The position numbers and the translations under genes are program-made. Positions 1 to 6,110 of a stretch of 11,645 nucleotides of DNA are shown here, one piece after another. Position 1 is the first letter of the stretch, and each line of letters opens with the position of its first letter. Source of the DNA: Methanobacteriota archaeon (GTDB lineage Archaea > Thermoplasmatota > Thermoplasmata > RBG-16-68-12). The stretch is taken from assembly GCA_005879045.1 (NCBI GenBank), contig VBLV01000054.1, forward strand, positions 1 to 11,645. The letters run 5' to 3'. The notes beneath the pieces were generated by a model, which saw only the letters and a list, made by a program, of their open reading frames with translations, searched no databases and was not told where the DNA came from.

Positions 1-170
1 TGGGTCGGTACGACGAAGTCACACCCCGCGTCGCCGAGAGCATTCATCGGGGAATCACGGGATCCAAGCTCGTGCGTTTCGAGAAGAGCGCTCACTTGGC
101 GATGTGGGAGGAGCGGTCCCATTACATCGAAGTCCTTCGAAACTTCCTGGACGGCGTCCGCCCCACCTGA
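1..170 (+). CDS. pip: Prolyl iminopeptidase (alpha/beta hydrolase, tricorn factor F1-like), C-terminal fragment
   Basis: Only the last 55 residues are in the window; the gene starts upstream and complete codons begin at base 3. The fragment has the final two triad elements of an alpha/beta hydrolase: an aspartate in GRYDEVTP and a histidine in KSAHLAMWEE, about 27 residues apart, followed by the usual terminal helix ending in NFLDGVRPT. From memory, both segments closely resemble the end of Thermoplasma prolyl iminopeptidase (tricorn-interacting factor F1: GEYDEVTP and CSHLTMWED). F1 removes N-terminal residues, notably proline, from short peptides made by the proteasome and the tricorn protease, in the cytoplasm. 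Its TGA stop overlaps the start of the Shine-Dalgarno sequence of the next gene, so the two are probably co-transcribed. The nucleophile and lid lie outside the window, so another hydrolase of the same family cannot be excluded. Confidence 0.75.
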   Translation, partial: GRYDEVTPRVAESIHRGITGSKLVRFEKSAHLAMWEERSHYIEVLRNFLDGVRPT

Positions 171-175
171 AGGAG
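170..175 (+). promoter_or_regulatory. Shine-Dalgarno sequence for the TMEM175-like gene
   Basis: AAGGAG lies 6 nt before the ATG at 182 and directly follows the stop codon of the upstream hydrolase gene. It selects ATG 182 over an in-frame ATG at 104, which lies inside the hydrolase gene. Confidence 0.75.
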
Positions 176-181
176 AACAGG

Positions 182-478
182 ATGTCCATTCAGCCGTTGC
201 CCGGGGAGAGACGTCCGCGTCCGCGGATCGAGACGCTCGCCGACCTGGTGTTCGGCCTTTCCCTGTCGATCGGGGCGATCGGCCTGATTGCGAGTGCGCC
301 GACCACGCAGAGCGAGATTAACAGCCACATCTACGCGTTCGGCTTCACGTTCCTGGTCCTCATCACCGCGTGGATCATTTACACGACGTACATGTCCGTC
401 CTCCCCGGAGAGGTGAGGGCCATCACCTTCCTCAACGTGGCCCTCCTGCTGCTCGTCGCGCTGATTCCCTACCTGTAA
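182..478 (+). CDS. TMEM175-like (DUF1211) channel protein, N-terminal half, apparently split from the next ORF
   Basis: This 98-residue membrane protein carries a variant of the TMEM175/DUF1211 signature. RIETLAD at residues 15-21 stands where the family has RxxxFSD, immediately before the first helix. Three hydrophobic helices follow, at about residues 20-38, 50-72 and 78-98. The third contains the asparagine of FLNVALLLLVALIPYL, comparable to the NLLFLLxxxxLPF segment of the family. Prokaryotic TMEM175 proteins are about 200-residue, six-helix potassium-permeable channels, so this is only half of one. The remaining three helices are encoded in another frame just downstream. The start rests on the AAGGAG site. 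It could be a real half-subunit, but a frameshift near 465-476 is the simpler reading. Function is inferred from family resemblance only; LAD replacing FSD weakens any claim about selectivity. Confidence 0.6.
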   Translation: MSIQPLPGERRPRPRIETLADLVFGLSLSIGAIGLIASAPTTQSEINSHIYAFGFTFLVLITAWIIYTTYMSVLPGEVRAITFLNVALLLLVALIPYL

Positions 479-485
479 CCCCTCG

Positions 486-821
486 TTGAATCCCGCCGAG
501 GTGTCCGCCATCGGGGCGTACGCGTCCACCCTATTCGCGTTGGACCTCACGGGAATCATGCTGATCCTGGCGGCCTTCGCGCACGTCATCAGCATCGAAG
601 AGAGGAATCTCGTCGCGCCGGAACTGGCTCGACTCTTCCGCAACGGGAGGAACCGCTTGGCGATCCTATCGCTCGCGACGGCGGTTTCGATCGCCCCGCA
701 GTTCTGGGAGTGGACTCTGCTTGGGGTGCCGACCCGGTTGTACATCTGGTACCTGCCGCTCATCTCGTACTGGGTCGGCCGACTCGTCCGGCCGCAGAGC
801 CGGACGTACCGGATCTCATGA
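486..821 (+). CDS. TMEM175-like protein, C-terminal half in a shifted frame
   Basis: This frame encodes up to 111 residues with three more hydrophobic helices, at about residues 10-36, 57-74 and 84-101, matching the expected helices 4-6 of a TMEM175-type channel. No ATG lies at its front; the first usable start is TTG at 486, with GTG at 501 as an alternative, and no Shine-Dalgarno sequence precedes either. The frame is open only from 465, because a TGA lies at 462-464, while the upstream gene stops at 476-478. The two frames therefore overlap by only about a dozen bases. Skipping one base at the upstream TAA would join them as PYL-NPSLNPAEV and give about 212 residues, the normal family length. 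I read this as the second half of one gene rather than an independent one. Confidence 0.5.
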   Translation: MNPAEVSAIGAYASTLFALDLTGIMLILAAFAHVISIEERNLVAPELARLFRNGRNRLAILSLATAVSIAPQFWEWTLLGVPTRLYIWYLPLISYWVGRLVRPQSRTYRIS

Positions 822-870
822 ACATCCGGGTCCGACATCGAAGTCTTTGCAGGGCTCGGATCCGGATGCC

Positions 871-1932
871 CTAGTGCGTGAGGAACGGTGCAACGAGATA
901 CAAGATGACGTTGCCGAGGCTATGGCTCAGGATGACGCCCCAAAGGTTCCGCGTCTTGAGGACGATGAGTCCGTAGAACAGCCCCACCGCGAACACGAAC
1001 ACGAGGTCGACCCCGTTCAGAAAGAAGATGTGAAGGGATGCGAAGATCGCGGTCACGTAGAGGAGGCCGCCGCGCGTACCGAGGCCTTCGACCGCCCGTT
1101 TCAGCAGGATTGCGCGGAAGATGAGTTCCTCGGAGAAACCGGTGGCGAAGAAGATCACGAGGCCGCCGAGGACGAGGGAACCGAACGTCAACCCCGCGAT
1201 CCACGCGGGGGGCCGCAGGATGACGAACTCCACGAGGCCCAGGGGAATTCCCGTCAGCGCGATCGCCATCTGCTGAACGATCTCGGGCCATCGAGCGAAT
1301 GTCAGACCGAGATCCCGCGGTCGCAATCGTTGGACGTACGCGACGGCCGCGACGGACACCAGGAGCGGCACGCTAACGAGGGCGAGCCACGGGAGCGTGT
1401 TCAACGGATCCGTCACCGGTGCGGTGACGAAATTGTACCGAGGGACCGCGAGCGAGAAGACGCGGACGAGGGATGCGAGGCTCGCGGCGACGAGCAGCGG
1501 CGCGAGCATGGCATCCTTGGGTTGCATGATGACCGAGAGGAACATGAGCGTGAACACCAGGAGGATGTCGCTAACGAGGGCGAGCCACGGGAGCGTGTTC
1601 AACGGATCCGTCACCGGTGCGGTGACGAAATTGTACCGAGGGACCGCGAGCGAGAAGACGCGGACGAGGGATGCGAGGCTCGCGGCGACGAGCAGCGGCG
1701 CGAGCATGGCATCCTTGGGTTGCATGATGACCGAGAGGAACATGAGCGTGAACACCAGGAGGATGTGGATCCCGAGACCGATGGATTGGAACGGCCGGTC
1801 CGTACCCGTCGCACCGCCGGGGATGGCGATGAGGATCTCGGCCGCAATCACGGCCCCGAGGTACCCGAGGAGGTAGGTCCACCGGGAGATCCGAACGGAC
1901 TCCACATGGGGCGTCGCGATCGCCGTGGCCAT
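871..1932 (-). CDS. CPBP-family (CAAX prenyl protease-like) intramembrane metalloprotease with internal duplication
   Basis: This 353-residue polytopic membrane protein has the three CPBP/ABI motifs. These are EExxFR at residues 268-273 (SEELIFR), a histidine at 301 in FASLH, and HxxxN at 337-341 (HSLGN). The glutamates and histidines are the presumed active-site residues inside the membrane. RPRDLGL at about 204-210 is the usual lead-in to the domain. Known members cleave after CAAX prenylation or process bacteriocins and other substrates; many archaeal members have no known substrate. The odd feature is residues 57-121, repeated exactly as 123-187 by a 198-bp tandem DNA duplication. Without it the protein would be 287 residues. 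The unit appears to add two membrane helices, which would leave the catalytic core in the same orientation. ATG 1932 has GGAG 5 nt upstream and follows the flippase stop by 2 nt, so translation is probably coupled. Confidence 0.85.
   Translation of the reverse strand: MATAIATPHVESVRISRWTYLLGYLGAVIAAEILIAIPGGATGTDRPFQSIGLGIHILLVFTLMFLSVIMQPKDAMLAPLLVAASLASLVRVFSLAVPRYNFVTAPVTDPLNTLPWLALVSDILLVFTLMFLSVIMQPKDAMLAPLLVAASLASLVRVFSLAVPRYNFVTAPVTDPLNTLPWLALVSVPLLVSVAAVAYVQRLRPRDLGLTFARWPEIVQQMAIALTGIPLGLVEFVILRPPAWIAGLTFGSLVLGGLVIFFATGFSEELIFRAILLKRAVEGLGTRGGLLYVTAIFASLHIFFLNGVDLVFVFAVGLFYGLIVLKTRNLWGVILSHSLGNVILYLVAPFLTH
1371..1568. repeat. 198-bp perfect tandem direct repeat, copy A
   Basis: Bases 1371-1568 are identical to 1569-1766 with no gap. 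The match ends sharply at both sides: base 1370 is a but 1568 is t, and 1569 is c but 1767 is g. There is no junction microhomology. The length equals 66 codons, so the reading frame of the CPBP protease is kept. On the minus strand this is the copy nearer the C-terminus, about residues 123-187. Confidence 0.97.
1569..1766. repeat. 198-bp perfect tandem direct repeat, copy B
   Basis: This is the second copy of the exact repeat, abutting copy A. It encodes about residues 57-121 of the CPBP protease, from ILLVFTLMFL to PWLALVS. Identity extends to every synonymous position, so the duplication is either very recent, maintained by gene conversion, or an assembly artefact. Confidence 0.97.
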
Positions 1933-1934
1933 GA

Positions 1935-3284
1935 TTACTCCAGGGGTTGCCCCAGGAAAGGTTCCGAGGGGACCGCCTCGTACGCCTGCCGTGCCTCGAA
2001 ATACAAGTACGGAGTCGCGGCGACTTGGCCTAATACGTAGGCGTACGCGAGTCCGTCGATTCCCAGGTCGGGATTTTGCAAGAGAAACCATCCGAGGCCA
2101 AGGGTGATCGAGCTGACGATCGTCGCCGAAAGGATCAGGGGGAGCGTCCTCTTCCGCACCCGGACGCGGGTCCCCAAGATCCCGTTCAGAAAGACGGGGA
2201 TCGACGCGAACATCATGATGCGGAGTGGGGTCACCGCGTTGTCCGCGTACCCAGGGTTCCCTCCCCCGAACAATCGCAACATCGGATCGGAGAAGATCCA
2301 CAAGACCGCAATCCCGGGAATCAGGAGGGACACGCTCAACAGGATGGCCTGTCGTTCGCCACGGCGGCGGTCCACATTCTCGTGCGAGGCCTCCGCATAG
2401 AACGAGGTGAACGCCGCCCCGGGGATGATGTAGAGCAGGCTCGCGACGATTAGGGCGATGTAGAAGTACGCCGCGTTGGAAGGTCCGTCGTTCGGTCCCA
2501 ACGTGTCGTAGATCAGGGCCGTCGGAAGGAGGACCCCTGCCGATGAGATGACGGTCGCGGCATAGTTGCCGAGAGAAAAGCGGAGGATCGGTCGGACTCG
2601 GTCGAACCGAAAATCCAGTCGCGGTCGATACCTCGGCATGGCCCGTGGGATCAGGATGAACCCGAGGACGGCGACGCTCACGCCGTAGGAGAGGGCGAGG
2701 GAAAGGAAGACACCCGCGCGGCCGGAGAGGAAGACGACGATGCCGAAGGCGACGGGGATCTTGAGGAGTGCGAAAATCGTGTTCCGGAAGGTTTGCATCT
2801 CCGCACGTCGCACGGCGATGGACGTGCTGTCCAGGATCGGGGCTAGGCCGAGGGTCACCGAGCAAAGGACGATCGTCAGGATGTAGAGCGGATCCTGCAG
2901 CACGAACGCGAGGCTGGGGATCAACACCGGCAGGACTGCAAGGAAGGCGAGGCTGAGGGCGAAGGTCACGACGCCGGACAGCGTGAGGCCCGCGTTCACG
3001 AGCGCGGGCTTGTCCTCGGTCTCCGGCAGGTACCGGATCAGCCCGATCCCGATTCCGACGTTGCCGAGGACTCCAACGAAACCGAGGGTCGAGAACAACG
3101 TGATCGCGGCCCCGATGTCCGCCTGCTGATACCGGATCGAGACGACGAGCCAGAAGAAGAAGCCCAGTCCGCTCGAGATCACGGAGGTCAACATGATGAA
3201 AATCGCGTTGCGGTACAGCGAGCCTTTGACTTGGTCCCATCCGCGGCCGACGAGCCGGACCAACTGGTCGCGTGGGTTTTTCAT
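1935..3284 (-). CDS. Wzx/MATE-type polysaccharide flippase (MOP superfamily)
   Basis: This 449-residue protein is hydrophobic almost throughout, with roughly 12-14 membrane helices and short charged loops, the usual size and layout of O-antigen/polysaccharide flippases. The N-terminal region fits the family start: a basic amphipathic stretch (residues 8-25), a helix at about 26-49, then RYQQADIGAAITLFSTLGF and a glycine-rich helix ending in GLIRYLPE (residues 51-88). Such proteins move lipid-linked sugars across the cytoplasmic membrane; in archaea they serve S-layer or surface glycan assembly. No glycosyltransferase or oligosaccharyltransferase is present in the window, so the substrate is unknown. 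ATG 3284 is the only ATG/GTG/TTG start before an in-frame stop upstream, and it lacks a clear Shine-Dalgarno sequence. The gene follows the ABC ATPase by 45 nt and its TAA lies 2 nt before the protease ATG. Confidence 0.85.
   Translation of the reverse strand: MKNPRDQLVRLVGRGWDQVKGSLYRNAIFIMLTSVISSGLGFFFWLVVSIRYQQADIGAAITLFSTLGFVGVLGNVGIGIGLIRYLPETEDKPALVNAGLTLSGVVTFALSLAFLAVLPVLIPSLAFVLQDPLYILTIVLCSVTLGLAPILDSTSIAVRRAEMQTFRNTIFALLKIPVAFGIVVFLSGRAGVFLSLALSYGVSVAVLGFILIPRAMPRYRPRLDFRFDRVRPILRFSLGNYAATVISSAGVLLPTALIYDTLGPNDGPSNAAYFYIALIVASLLYIIPGAAFTSFYAEASHENVDRRRGERQAILLSVSLLIPGIAVLWIFSDPMLRLFGGGNPGYADNAVTPLRIMMFASIPVFLNGILGTRVRVRKRTLPLILSATIVSSITLGLGWFLLQNPDLGIDGLAYAYVLGQVAATPYLYFEARQAYEAVPSEPFLGQPLE
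1938..1941 (-). promoter_or_regulatory. Shine-Dalgarno sequence for the CPBP protease, inside the flippase end
   Basis: GGAG on the minus strand sits 5 nt before ATG 1932 and contributes to the last codons of the flippase. It supports ATG 1932 as the protease start and coupled translation of the two genes. Confidence 0.7.
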
Positions 3285-3314
3285 CGGGCCGCCTGCGCCG
3301 CAAATCGCGGACGT

Positions 3315-3323
3315 GGATAAAGG
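3315..3323 (-). promoter_or_regulatory. Probable TATA box of the flippase gene
   Basis: CCTTTATCC on the minus strand is centred about 35 nt before ATG 3284, within the spacer after the ABC ATPase. It stands out against GC-rich surroundings and suggests the flippase-protease pair can be transcribed separately from the ATPase. Confidence 0.4.
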
Positions 3324-3329
3324 CTTCGC

Positions 3330-3995
3330 TCACGCACGGCGAGAGAGCCTTCCGTTCTCCAGATGATAGGCTTCCGCGGCGAGCCCCGGGACCGCAGCGT
3401 CGTGGCTCGCGATGACGAGAGCCGCGCGGAAGGCCGTCCGGGCGACTTCGAACGCGGCGAGGACCGCGGCGCTCCCTTTCCCATCCAACGCGGCGGTCGG
3501 CTCATCGGCCAGGATTACCTTTGGACCGTTCGCAAGGGCACGAGCCACCGCAACGCGCTGCGCCTCCCCCACGGAAATTTCGATGGGACGGCGGGTGGCG
3601 AGTCGGCGGAGGTCGAAGGCCCCGAGCAATTCGGCGACGCGCGTGTCGGCGGGCCGGTGCGCGAGTCGCAACGGCAACGCCACGTTCTCCTCGACGGTCA
3701 GATCGTCGATCAGGTTGTGCGTCTGGAACACGAATCCCACGTCATGAAGGCGGATCTTCGCCAGCGCGGATTCCTTGAGCCGGGAGATCTCTCGGCCGCC
3801 GACCGAGACGGAGCCGCGACTCGGCGTGTCGAGGCCACCGAGGATCGATAGGAGCGTCGTCTTCCCGCTGCCGTTCGGTCCGGCAACGAGGATCGCCTCC
3901 GCCGCAGCCACATCGAGGTCCACGCCGCACAGGACGTCCTCGCGACCGTCGTAGCTCTTCCAGATCTCGCGCGCGCGCACGACGAGCTCGGCCAT
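3330..3995 (-). CDS. ABC transporter ATP-binding protein, LolD/MacB type, without a permease
   Basis: This 221-residue ATPase has every nucleotide-binding motif in order: Walker [10 protein letters not shown] (residues 39-47), Q-loop glutamine at about 91 in FVFQTHNLI, signature ISVGEAQR (140-147), Walker B VILADEP (160-166) and switch histidine 198 in [25 protein letters not shown] is typical of the LolD/FtsE-like subfamily, which powers lipoprotein or lipid export and FtsX/MacB-type permeases. The second residue of the LSGGE signature is valine here. No permease is adjacent; the next genes downstream are the flippase and the protease. Start choice: ATG 3995 lies 29 nt from a TATA-like GTTTTTC (4021-4027 on this strand), matching the spacing at other genes. 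ATG 4007, which adds four residues and has GGAG upstream, is a real alternative. Family assignment is firm; substrate is unknown. Confidence 0.88.
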   Translation of the reverse strand: MAELVVRAREIWKSYDGREDVLCGVDLDVAAAEAILVAGPNGSGKTTLLSILGGLDTPSRGSVSVGGREISRLKESALAKIRLHDVGFVFQTHNLIDDLTVEENVALPLRLAHRPADTRVAELLGAFDLRRLATRRPIEISVGEAQRVAVARALANGPKVILADEPTAALDGKGSAAVLAAFEVARTAFRAALVIASHDAAVPGLAAEAYHLENGRLSRRA

Positions 3996-4020
3996 CCTGC
4001 GGTCCATTGGGCTCCGCGGT

Positions 4021-4027
4021 GAAAAAC
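4021..4027 (-). promoter_or_regulatory. Probable TATA box of the ABC ATPase gene
   Basis: GTTTTTC on the minus strand is centred 29 nt before ATG 3995. From ATG 4007 the distance would be only 17 nt, too short for that codon to be in the transcript if this is the true box. It lies in the divergent spacer shared with the M3 peptidase gene. Confidence 0.35.
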
Positions 4028-4114
4028 GTTCGGGCCGAGGGAGGCTCTCGCGGCATCGCGCGAACGATGGCCCGACCGCGAAGGTTCAAAGCCCCTCGCG
4101 CGTGATGGCCCCCC

Positions 4115-4120
4115 GAGGTG
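4115..4120 (+). promoter_or_regulatory. Shine-Dalgarno sequence deciding a GTG start for the M3 peptidase
   Basis: GAGGTG lies 4 nt before GTG 4125 and is a strong match to the usual anti-Shine-Dalgarno sequence. It supports the GTG start and implies that this mRNA has a 5' leader, unlike its neighbours. Confidence 0.65.
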
Positions 4121-4124
4121 TGCC

Positions 4125-6101
4125 GTGTCGGAGCCGCAACCCGGACCCGGTCGACTTTCCTCGCCGAAGCTGCTGTTCGCGAAGACGCCGACGGAATTCA
4201 ACGGCCGGTTTCAATCCGACCTCGCGAAGTGCCGCTCCGTCCTGAAGAAAATCCTGAAAACGCAAGGGCCGCGGACGATCGAGAACACCCTCGAGCCATT
4301 CGACGAGCTCTCACGCCGGCTCGAAGAGCTGCTGTCTCAGCCGAAGTTCCTCTTCGATGTGCATCCGGACACCGCGATGCGTCAGGCGGGAGACGAGGCG
4401 TATCAGGAAGCGGACCGGTTCGCCACGGAATTGAGCCTGAACCGCGATGTGTACGACGCCCTCGCGGCGCTGGACGTCTCCGGCGAGACCTCGGCCACCC
4501 GCTTCGCCGTCAAGAAGATCCTCCGAGACTTTCACCTGGCGGGCGTCGACCGCGACGATGCGACGCGCGCCCGCGTCAAGGCGTTGCGGGACGAGATCAC
4601 CGCGATCGGCCAGGAGTTTGACAAGGCCATCCGCGAGGACGTTCGCTCGATCCACGTCGGGCCCGCGGACCTCGAGGGCCTGCCCGACGATTTCGTGAAG
4701 GCGCATCCGCCCGGGGACGACGGCACGATCGCGATCACGACGAACTACCCCGACTCCGTCCCCGTGTTCCGCTACGCCCGGAAAGACTCGGTCCGCCACG
4801 ACCTCATGGAGGAGTACCTGAACCGGGCGCATCCCGCGAACCTCGAGGTCCTTGCGCGGCTCATCGCGAAGCGAGACGAGCTCGCGCGCCTCCTGGACTA
4901 CGATCACTTCGCCGACTACATCACTGCGGACAAGATGATCGGGACCGCAGCCGCGGCGCAAGCGTTCGTGTCGAAGGTCGCCACCGTCGCCGAGCCCCGG
5001 GCGCAGGGCGACGTCGAAGAACTGCTCGCCCGGAAACGTCAGGACGTCCCGGGGGCGCAGGCCCTCGAGCGCTGGGACCTGAATTACTACACGGAACTCG
5101 TGCGCGCCGAATCGTACGCGTTTGATGCGAAGCGATTGCGTCCGTACTTCGAGTTCCGGAAGGTCCTCGACGGCCTGTTCGGGATCACGAGCCGCATGTT
5201 CGGTGTGCGATACCGCCGGATCTCGGGCACGCCCGTGTGGCATCTCTCCGTGGAAGTGTACGACCTCTACCGCGGCCGCCAGCGGCTCGGCCGGTTCTAT
5301 CTCGACCTCCATCCGAGGAAGGACAAGTACACCCACGCCGCGGCGGCCGGTCTGGTCGTCGGCACGGCCGGTCGCCGGCTCCCGCAGGCGGCGCTCATGT
5401 GCAACTTCCCCGACCCCGAGGCGGGACACGGACCCGCCCTGATGGACTTCTCCGAGGTCGAGACGCTGTTCCACGAGTTCGGCCATCTCCTCCACGGGCT
5501 GCTCTCCGGCGGCGTCCGATGGGCGCGCAACGCGTTCGGCGGCATCGAATGGGACTTCATCGAGGCCCCGTCCCAGATGTTGGAGGAATGGGTCCGAGAC
5601 CCCGAGGTCTTGCGGACGTTCGCGGTGCATCACGAGACCGGCGAGCCGGTGTCCGCGGATTTGATCGCCCAAATGCGACGCGCGGAAGCGTTCGGCCGCG
5701 CATACGAGGTGCAGCGACAGCTCCTGTACGCGACGTTGTCCCTGCTCTACTACACCCGGGACGCCGCGAACATGGATACGACCGCGGTGCTGCGGGAGGC
5801 CCATTCGCGGTTCCCGCTCATCCCCCATTTCGAGGGGACGCATTTCCAGTGCAACTTCGGCCACCTGAACGGCTACTCGGCGATTTACTACACGTACATG
5901 TGGTCCCTCGTCATCGCGAAAGACCTGTTCAGCCGGTTCCGGGCGGCCGGATCGCTGCTCGACCCCGCGGAGGCGGAGCGTTACCGGGACTTGATCCTCG
6001 GTCGGGGGAGCGAGAAGCCGGCCGCGGAATTGATCCGGGACTTCCTCGGCCGCGAGATGCAGTTCGGCCCGTTCGAGACCTGGCTCCGAGAGGCCGGTTG
6101 A
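4125..6101 (+). CDS. M3 family zinc oligopeptidase (thimet oligopeptidase-like)
   Basis: This 658-residue peptidase has the gluzincin site HEFGH at residues 450-454 and the third zinc ligand at about E480, in FIEAPSQMLEEW. The latter closely matches the FVEAPSQMLENW segment of thimet oligopeptidase and neurolysin. Further C-terminal, FEGTHFQCNFGHLNGY (569-584) and YYTYMWSLV (588-596) hold the conserved histidine 580 and two tyrosines, Y584 and Y591, matching the substrate-binding tyrosines of neurolysin. Length and domain order fit the M3A group (about 650-700 residues) better than bacterial oligoendopeptidase F. There is no signal peptide or membrane segment, so it should act in the cytoplasm, cutting peptides of roughly 5-17 residues, plausibly downstream of the proteasome. 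The gene stands alone, divergent from the ABC ATPase and convergent with the epimerase, whose stop lies 9 nt away. Confidence 0.93.
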   Translation: MSEPQPGPGRLSSPKLLFAKTPTEFNGRFQSDLAKCRSVLKKILKTQGPRTIENTLEPFDELSRRLEELLSQPKFLFDVHPDTAMRQAGDEAYQEADRFATELSLNRDVYDALAALDVSGETSATRFAVKKILRDFHLAGVDRDDATRARVKALRDEITAIGQEFDKAIREDVRSIHVGPADLEGLPDDFVKAHPPGDDGTIAITTNYPDSVPVFRYARKDSVRHDLMEEYLNRAHPANLEVLARLIAKRDELARLLDYDHFADYITADKMIGTAAAAQAFVSKVATVAEPRAQGDVEELLARKRQDVPGAQALERWDLNYYTELVRAESYAFDAKRLRPYFEFRKVLDGLFGITSRMFGVRYRRISGTPVWHLSVEVYDLYRGRQRLGRFYLDLHPRKDKYTHAAAAGLVVGTAGRRLPQAALMCNFPDPEAGHGPALMDFSEVETLFHEFGHLLHGLLSGGVRWARNAFGGIEWDFIEAPSQMLEEWVRDPEVLRTFAVHHETGEPVSADLIAQMRRAEAFGRAYEVQRQLLYATLSLLYYTRDAANMDTTAVLREAHSRFPLIPHFEGTHFQCNFGHLNGYSAIYYTYMWSLVIAKDLFSRFRAAGSLLDPAEAERYRDLILGRGSEKPAAELIRDFLGREMQFGPFETWLREAG

Positions 6102-6110
6102 GCCATCGCC

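Noticed and set aside
822..870. Possible hairpin terminator between the converging TMEM175-like and CPBP genes (GGGC...GCCC around 852-871)
   Set aside because: Only four base pairs match at the outer ends, the inner bases do not pair, and there is no T-run.
1371..1766. Tandem repeat as a possible CRISPR or satellite array
   Set aside because: There are only two copies of 198 bp with no spacers, within a coding gene and in frame.
721..2040. 439-codon plus-strand frame with an internal repeated protein segment
   Set aside because: The repeat is only the plus-strand reading of the 198-bp duplication in the CPBP gene; the frame has no translation signal and looks like an antisense shadow.
871..3333. 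One uninterrupted 820-codon minus-strand frame spanning the CPBP gene and the whole flippase gene
   Set aside because: Upstream of ATG 1932 the translation is arginine/proline-rich and lacks family features, while the other frame there encodes a clear flippase. The long open frame is a by-product of high GC.
4311..5864. 517-codon antisense frame opposite the M3 peptidase
   Set aside because: It is rich in R, E, V and D in the pattern of a GC-rich shadow frame, and the opposite strand has all M3 catalytic motifs.
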